From Pontibacter harenae (GTDB lineage: Bacteria; Bacteroidota; Bacteroidia; Cytophagales; Hymenobacteraceae): a stretch of DNA of 64,000 nt. The translations under genes were made by a program, and so were the position numbers. A model generated the notes under the pieces. The model was not told the origin of the DNA, did not search any database, and saw only the letters and a list, made by a program, of their open reading frames with translations. Shown here one piece after another: positions 59,430-64,000 of the stretch (positions are counted from its first letter, which is position 1; the number at the start of each line of letters is the position of its first letter). The stretch is taken from contig NZ_JAJJWH010000011.1 in NCBI RefSeq assembly GCF_020907245.1, forward strand, positions 62,001 through 126,000, read 5' to 3'.

Positions 59430-59639
59430 GCACTGAGTACCGTTTCCGAGACAGCACAAGAACCATTTATTGCAGCGGCAAGTAGGGCAAATTTTAACTT
59501 GGAGCACACGGAAAAAGCCTTGAAGGTAAGCGCAATTGCCCCTGATTTACTTGTGCTTCCCACACAGCAGGTTTATAGTTTACAAGGTCCCATTATTCAG
59601 TATGCCAACACAATGCCGCTACTCATGCTGCCTGGTTAA
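59430..59639 (+). pseudogene. Detached C-terminal part of the tandem UspA
   Basis: Directly in frame after the TAA at 59427-59429, 69 codons remain open and read like the end of a Usp domain: EKALKVSAIAPDLLVLPTQQ and YANTMPLLMLPG before the stop at 59637-59639. The strand pattern APDLLVLP...MPLLMLP mirrors DKIGTRLVVIGT...YPVLYVP of the first domain. One base change thus seems to have split a tandem UspA of about 260 residues. No independent start codon with good context is seen. Confidence 0.62.
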
Positions 59640-59801
59640 AGCTACGGCACTTCCCCTACAGTGGCATTTACAATGACTTCTGTCACTTCGGTTGCTGATG
59701 GTCTTTATATCTGATTAACAACAACGCTACTACCTTGGGGCATGGTAAAAACCTCAACCTGACCATAATAAATCTATAGTTTACACACTTCTTACATACG
59801 C

Positions 59802-61616
59802 ATGCAACAGCAAACACTTCACTCGTTTCATATCCCAGTTATGGGGCTTTCTTTTTCGATAGATTCTCCTTTAAAAGTAGCTCGTTTTGGTATCTCCTCT
59901 GTTCTCTCGCTCAGCGATGATGCCTTAGTAGAACAGATGCGGGCACATTATAGCCAACTACATAAGAAGTCATATGTTCCCATTACGCCAAACGAGGAAG
60001 ACTACAGAGCCAGGAGAATTACAGCCTATCTGGACCTGGTGAATGAATTAGTGTCAGAACAAACAGAGGTGCTTCGACAGGAAGAATTCATACCTGGTAC
60101 GGAAATTACAAAATATTTCGAACTGCTACCTGAAACATCTTCCCTGAAGACGCTTTACCTGCAAATGCTGCAAACAACTGATCTGCCTCAGAAAGTACAA
60201 CTACAGGATGAGCTACGGAAGGCTATAGTGGCTGGCAGCATCGATGTGAACATTATGACGAAGCTAGACCGCGCAAACTTTAGCAAAAGTGGAGAGCCGC
60301 TGCCACAGGAATTTTCTGATGCGCAGGCAGCACTTCGTGGCTATGCAAACAGTACTGTTAAGTCTTCGGTTGTTTTCTCTGCAGGCATGAACATGCGTCT
60401 CTTTAGTTATATAGAGCAGTTCCCGAGCTTCTTGTTAAACGAACACGGCGAATTTGACAAAAAAATAATTATAAAGGTTAGCGACTACCGCTCTGCATTG
60501 GTACAAGGGAAAATTCTGGCCAAGAAAGGGCTTTGGGTATCGGAGTTCAGGGTAGAGTCTGGTTTAAACTGCGGCGGACATGCTTTCGCCACTGACGGCT
60601 ATTTGCTCGGCCCCATACTGGAGGAGTTTAAGCAGAACAGGGAAGCATTACAATCTGAGTTATATTCACTCTACGCTTCCGCACTCGCCAGCAAAGGGCA
60701 GCATGTTCCTATAGATCCGCCACCTGTGCGCATCACCGTACAAGGAGGCATAGGCACCGCCGATGAACATAACTTCCTGCTACAGCACTTCGACTTGGAC
60801 GCTACAGGTTGGGGCACTCCATTTCTGCTAGTACCTGAGGCAACCACTGTGGATGAGGAAACAATGCAAAAGCTGGTGCAAGCACAGGCGAAAGACTTAT
60901 ACCTTAGTCCTATCTCACCGCTAGGAGTACCTTTCAACGCATTGCACGGCACATCAAGTGAAGAACTGAAGAACGTCAGAATAGCGAAAGAAAAACCAGG
61001 CAGCCCATGCATAAAGAAGCACCTGATTTCTAACACGGAGTTTACTAAAGAACCTATTTGCACCGCCTCCCGCCAGTACCAACGTCGAAAGCTGGAGCAA
61101 CTAAAAGGCCAGAACCTTCCGCAGCATGTTTATTTATCTGAAGAGGCAAAGGTGTTGGCAAAGGAATGCTTGTGCGAGGGGCTTGCAAACTCTGCTCAAG
61201 TCTTGTACAACATCAGCCGAAAAACCATCTCCAAATCAGTAGCTATTTGTCCTGGACCGAACCTCGCTTTTTTCTCTAAGGTGTTTAAGCTACAAGAAAT
61301 GGTGGATCACATCTACGGCCGCTTTAATGCGCTAAATGATACTTATCGCCCGCATGTGTTTATAAATGAACTGAACATGTACGTAGACTACGGGAAGAAA
61401 AAGAAGGCAGAACTGGCAGATGATTTTAATGAGAAGCAGCATAGGTACCTGCTAACTTTTTTACAGAACCTACAGGCTGGCATCACCTACTATAAAAACC
61501 TGCTCCCCACCCTATTCCCCCACGAACTGGAGCGACAAGAAATTATGTTGGATGAACTCCTTGAAGCCGAAGAGCAGCTACTGGCAGCACAGTATGGCCA
61601 AACAGCAACGGTGTAG
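59802..61616 (+). CDS. Large conserved protein of unknown function, possible TIM-barrel oxidoreductase
   Basis: The 604-residue protein has no signal peptide or membrane segment. A central stretch (about 225-375) carries glycine-rich turns after strands: IIIKVSDYRSALVQGKILAKKG, SGLNCGGHAF, RITVQGGIGTADEHNFLL and DATGWGTPFLLVP. These recall the phosphate-binding turns of FMN TIM barrels. The C-terminal third has conserved-looking cysteines (GSPCIKKH, EPICTAS, KECLCEG, AICPGPN) that could bind an iron-sulfur cluster. I do not recognise a named family; the fold is inference. It lies between the UspA gene and the semialdehyde dehydrogenase, all on plus, with its own terminator at 61638-61689. Confidence 0.6.
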   Translation: MQQQTLHSFHIPVMGLSFSIDSPLKVARFGISSVLSLSDDALVEQMRAHYSQLHKKSYVPITPNEEDYRARRITAYLDLVNELVSEQTEVLRQEEFIPGTEITKYFELLPETSSLKTLYLQMLQTTDLPQKVQLQDELRKAIVAGSIDVNIMTKLDRANFSKSGEPLPQEFSDAQAALRGYANSTVKSSVVFSAGMNMRLFSYIEQFPSFLLNEHGEFDKKIIIKVSDYRSALVQGKILAKKGLWVSEFRVESGLNCGGHAFATDGYLLGPILEEFKQNREALQSELYSLYASALASKGQHVPIDPPPVRITVQGGIGTADEHNFLLQHFDLDATGWGTPFLLVPEATTVDEETMQKLVQAQAKDLYLSPISPLGVPFNALHGTSSEELKNVRIAKEKPGSPCIKKHLISNTEFTKEPICTASRQYQRRKLEQLKGQNLPQHVYLSEEAKVLAKECLCEGLANSAQVLYNISRKTISKSVAICPGPNLAFFSKVFKLQEMVDHIYGRFNALNDTYRPHVFINELNMYVDYGKKKKAELADDFNEKQHRYLLTFLQNLQAGITYYKNLLPTLFPHELERQEIMLDELLEAEEQLLAAQYGQTATV

Positions 61617-61637
61617 GTTATCTGAAACACCCTATGT

Positions 61638-61689
61638 AAAGCCATTCGTTTCTGGCTGCAATCATTTGCCTACAGAAACGAATAGCTTT
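61638..61689 (+). terminator. Hairpin terminator after the 604-residue gene
   Basis: ATTCGTTTCTG (61644-61654) pairs with CAGAAACGAAT (61673-61683). The outer AAAGC / GCTTT continues the stem past one mismatch, and the 3' arm ends in TTTT. Confidence 0.75.
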
Positions 61690-61810
61690 TGCTATGTATG
61701 CACTAACTGCTGTACCACAGCAAGTATAAGAACTATCCAGATGACTAGCAGCAACTTTAGCTGGTTAAGAAAACGAAGACTCTGAAATAATGGTAAAAGG
61801 AAAAGCATAT

Positions 61811-61818
61811 TATATTTG
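61811..61818 (+). promoter_or_regulatory. Candidate -7 element for the semialdehyde dehydrogenase gene
   Basis: TATATTTG is an exact TAnnTTTG match 23 bp before the start codon, giving a very short leader. Confidence 0.55.
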
Positions 61819-61840
61819 ATCTGCTATTTTATCATACCAA

Positions 61841-63286
61841 ATGGAAGAGAACAGCTTAGTTAGAACAGATGCCTATATAAACGGGCAGTGGGTTAAAGCC
61901 GCCAGCGGCAACACGTTTGAGGTAACAAACCCAGCTACAGGCGAAGTAATTACCTCGGTGGCAGACCTGAACAGGGAAGACGTGCGTAAAGCCATAGACG
62001 CCGCAGATGCTGCATGGCCCGCTTACCGTGAAATGACAGCTAAAGAGCGAGCTACCCTTCTGCGGAAGTGGTTTGACCTGATCATGGAGCATAAAGAGGA
62101 ACTTGCTCATATTATGACCATTGAGTCTGGCAAGGTGCTGACCGAAAGCTTGGGCGAAGTAAATTACGGTGCCTCGTTTATAGAATGGTTTGCCGAGGAG
62201 GCTAAACGCGCTTATGGGGACGTAATTCCTGCTCCAACAAAAGACAAGCGACTGGTAGTAATTAAACAATCCGTTGGTGTAGCAGCCGCCATTACACCAT
62301 GGAATTTCCCTTTGGCCATGATAACCCGCAAAGTAGGCCCTGCGCTGGCTGCGGGCAGCCCCGTGGTAGTAAAGCCTCCTTCCGAAACACCACTTACGGC
62401 TTTAGCTTTATCAGTATTAGCAGAAAGAGCAGGTTTTCCGCCTGGCGTGTACAATACAGTTCCATCTACTGACAGTAGCGAGGTTGGCAAAGAGCTATGT
62501 GAAAATCCGAAAGTGCGTAAGTTGTCTTTTACAGGCTCTACGCCTGTAGGTAAGCTTCTCATGAGCCAATGTGCCTCTACCTTAAAAAAGCTGTCGTTGG
62601 AGTTGGGTGGCAATGCCCCTTTTATTGTTTTCGAGGATGCTGACATTGATGCAGCCGTACAAGGCGCTATTGTCTCGAAGTTCCGTCACAACGGCCAGAC
62701 CTGCGTCTGCGTGAACCGCATACTGGTTCAGGACAAGATATATGATGTGTTTGTAGAGAAATTTACGCAAGCTGTAGCTAAGCTGAAAATTGGCAACGGC
62801 CTGGACAAGGATGTACAGTTAGGTCCATTGATCAGCAAAAAAGCTATAACGAAAGTAAAGGAGCATGTAGAAGATGCTGTTTCTAAGGGTGCAAAGGTAA
62901 CTTATGGCGGCGAACCTCTGGAGGGCCTGTTTTATAAGCCAACTGTACTAGCTGATGCCACCAATGATATGCTCATCGCTAAAGAAGAAGTTTTTGGACC
63001 TGTGGCCCCTATTTTCCGTTTCAGCACAGAAGAAGAAGCTATTCAGATGGCTAATGACACGCAGTACGGCCTTGCCTCCTACTTCTACAGCCAAAATGTA
63101 TCGCGCTGCTGGCGTGTGGCCGAGGCCTTGGAATATGGCATGGTCGGCATCAACGAAGGTTTGATCTCGACAGAAGTAGCTCCTTTTGGCGGCATCAAAG
63201 AATCTGGCTTCGGCCGTGAGGGCTCCAAGTATGGTATGGACTATTTTATGGAGATTAAGTACCTGTGCTTTGGTGGGGTGAAGTAG
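61841..63286 (+). CDS. gabD: NAD(P)-dependent succinate-semialdehyde dehydrogenase
   Basis: The 481-residue protein is an aldehyde dehydrogenase: ITPWNFPLAMITRK at about 151-164, cofactor lysine Lys178 in VVVKPPSETP, FTGSTPVGKLL, catalytic glutamate in LELGGNAPFIVF (about 254) and catalytic cysteine Cys288 in HNGQTCVCVNR. The second cysteine two residues later is the redox-sensitive pair seen in GabD enzymes. It would oxidise succinate semialdehyde to succinate in the cytoplasm, although related aldehydes are possible. Confidence 0.92.
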   Translation: MEENSLVRTDAYINGQWVKAASGNTFEVTNPATGEVITSVADLNREDVRKAIDAADAAWPAYREMTAKERATLLRKWFDLIMEHKEELAHIMTIESGKVLTESLGEVNYGASFIEWFAEEAKRAYGDVIPAPTKDKRLVVIKQSVGVAAAITPWNFPLAMITRKVGPALAAGSPVVVKPPSETPLTALALSVLAERAGFPPGVYNTVPSTDSSEVGKELCENPKVRKLSFTGSTPVGKLLMSQCASTLKKLSLELGGNAPFIVFEDADIDAAVQGAIVSKFRHNGQTCVCVNRILVQDKIYDVFVEKFTQAVAKLKIGNGLDKDVQLGPLISKKAITKVKEHVEDAVSKGAKVTYGGEPLEGLFYKPTVLADATNDMLIAKEEVFGPVAPIFRFSTEEEAIQMANDTQYGLASYFYSQNVSRCWRVAEALEYGMVGINEGLISTEVAPFGGIKESGFGREGSKYGMDYFMEIKYLCFGGVK

Positions 63287-63334
63287 AGCAGGGATTAGCA
63301 ACTTTCTTTCGAATCCCAATCAGACAAAGAGTTT

Positions 63335-63379
63335 AGAAAGTAAGAAGCCTCACTGCAATAGTGAGGCTTCTTACTTTCT
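63335..63379. terminator. Bidirectional terminator, 20-bp stem
   Basis: Positions 63335-63354 pair perfectly with 63360-63379 around a 5-nt loop. It lies between the convergent gabD and T9SS protein genes; both arms have suitable T-rich ends. Confidence 0.92.
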
Positions 63380-63420
63380 TTAATATATCAATTGAGTTCA
63401 GCCATGAACATTTTACCAAT

Positions 63421-64000
63421 TCAATTTGCAAACGCCAGCTTTACCACCATCTTCATCTTGGAGGTTCTAAGGGACATAAAGTATAAATCTGCGCTTAAAT
63501 GCCCTAAATCTACTTTTTCTTTTCCAGAAAAACTCCTCAGGGTCTTTTGGTACACCCTTTTCCCTATAGAATTAAACACTTCTATCTCCAAACCTTCTTC
63601 CAATGTTGGTCCTGAAACGGTCACCACCCCAATACTCGGATTGGGGTACACCACAAAGTCTGCATAAAAGGAAGCGGTAAAAATATCCGATAGTTCTGAA
63701 ACACAACCTCCATCAAACACTCTTACCTTATAAAAGCCTGGCTCCGAAATGCGTATTTTGTTACTTGTAGAGGTGAAAGTTCTTCCATTGGCCTCCCACT
63801 CATAGCTAGCTCCTATGATGTCTGTAACCAGACTGTCAACTCCGATTTGCGCTATGCTTGGTACACCCCTTACATCTATCACTCTGATGTTCTTCGAAGC
63901 TTCTGCTATGCTTCCGTTCTGGCACGTAATAGTGTACGTCAACTGATGCGTTCCCTCGCCTGCAAGTAAGGGATTAAATACTCCTGTAGCACCAACGCCT
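63421..64000 (-). CDS. C-terminal part of a T9SS-secreted surface protein (partial, cut by window edge)
   Basis: The frame stays open to the right edge. The first visible residues read TGVFNPLLAGEGTHQLTYTIT, the Ig/HYR-like module common in large secreted Cytophagales proteins. A following module has EWEANGRTF...FYKVRVFDGGC. The last about 80 residues form a type IX secretion sorting domain (FVVYPNPSIGVVTVSG ... KVDLGHLSADLYFMSL, ending MVVKLAFAN). The protein would be exported through the outer membrane by T9SS and processed at this domain. Its N-terminus and main function lie outside the window. Confidence 0.85.
   Translation of the reverse strand, partial: GVGATGVFNPLLAGEGTHQLTYTITCQNGSIAEASKNIRVIDVRGVPSIAQIGVDSLVTDIIGASYEWEANGRTFTSTSNKIRISEPGFYKVRVFDGGCVSELSDIFTASFYADFVVYPNPSIGVVTVSGPTLEEGLEIEVFNSIGKRVYQKTLRSFSGKEKVDLGHLSADLYFMSLRTSKMKMVVKLAFAN

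Overview
The window looks like chromosomal DNA of a mid-GC Bacteroidota bacterium of the order Cytophagales, most likely a Pontibacter-like member of the Hymenobacteraceae. The placement is inferred from several signs. Many genes are preceded by the Bacteroidota -7 promoter word TAnnTTTG. Clear Shine-Dalgarno sequences are rare. Two type IX secretion C-terminal sorting domains are present, as are many short-signal lipoproteins, a HEPN-tailed sulfite reductase, and a ThuA/PQQ-dehydrogenase/cytochrome c lipoprotein. I see no rRNA, tRNA, CRISPR array, prophage or complete insertion sequence.

Layout. 1-5.4 kb: a Tat-exported lipoprotein (cut by the window edge), a sodium/solute symporter, a lipoprotein, an SRPBCC/alcohol-dehydrogenase pair and a stranded T9SS tail. 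5.6-13.1 kb: Tex, a neutral ceramidase-like protein, small membrane and lipoproteins, a peroxiredoxin and DUF2461. 13.1-16.1 kb: an arsenosugar cluster (ArsS radical SAM, AhpD-like protein, two DUF2064 transferases). 16.4-20.2 kb: envelope genes. 20.5-25.7 kb: topoisomerase III, a lipoprotein, a disordered protein with two SWFGD-type motifs, and a beta-barrel protein. 25.7-31.1 kb: a metal-type two-component system divergent from a CzcD-like exporter, then DUF1801, DsbA/FrnE-like and SDR proteins. 31.2-36.5 kb: two Cytophagales-type hypothetical genes around the 1128-residue ThuA fusion protein. 36.5-47.3 kb: the sulfur assimilation island. 47.6-53.8 kb: a TonB-type receptor, a GAF-PAS kinase and hemA. 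54.3-58.6 kb: a four-gene phosphorelay operon that includes a REC-Crp fusion. 58.8-64 kb: a broken tandem universal stress protein, a 604-residue protein of unknown function, a succinate-semialdehyde dehydrogenase and a second, partial T9SS protein.

How the genes work together. The sulfur island encodes nearly the whole route from sulfate to homocysteine: a TSUP permease fused to precorrin-2 dehydrogenase, CysD/CysN, an iron-sulfur APS reductase (CysH), a siroheme sulfite reductase and an O-succinylhomoserine sulfhydrylase. Its two main transcription units (cysH-cysD-cysN on +, the sulfite reductase on -) face each other from opposite ends. Each begins with the same control module: a SAM-I riboswitch, then, 4-10 nt after its closing P1 helix, a short leader ORF ending in six consecutive cysteine codons. 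This tandem SAM plus cysteine control is the most striking finding. Other notable non-coding structure includes a two-copy repeat whose two helices differ by compensatory changes and which has a possible pseudoknot, a 150-bp MITE-like element with a TTA target duplication, and a second two-copy dispersed repeat.
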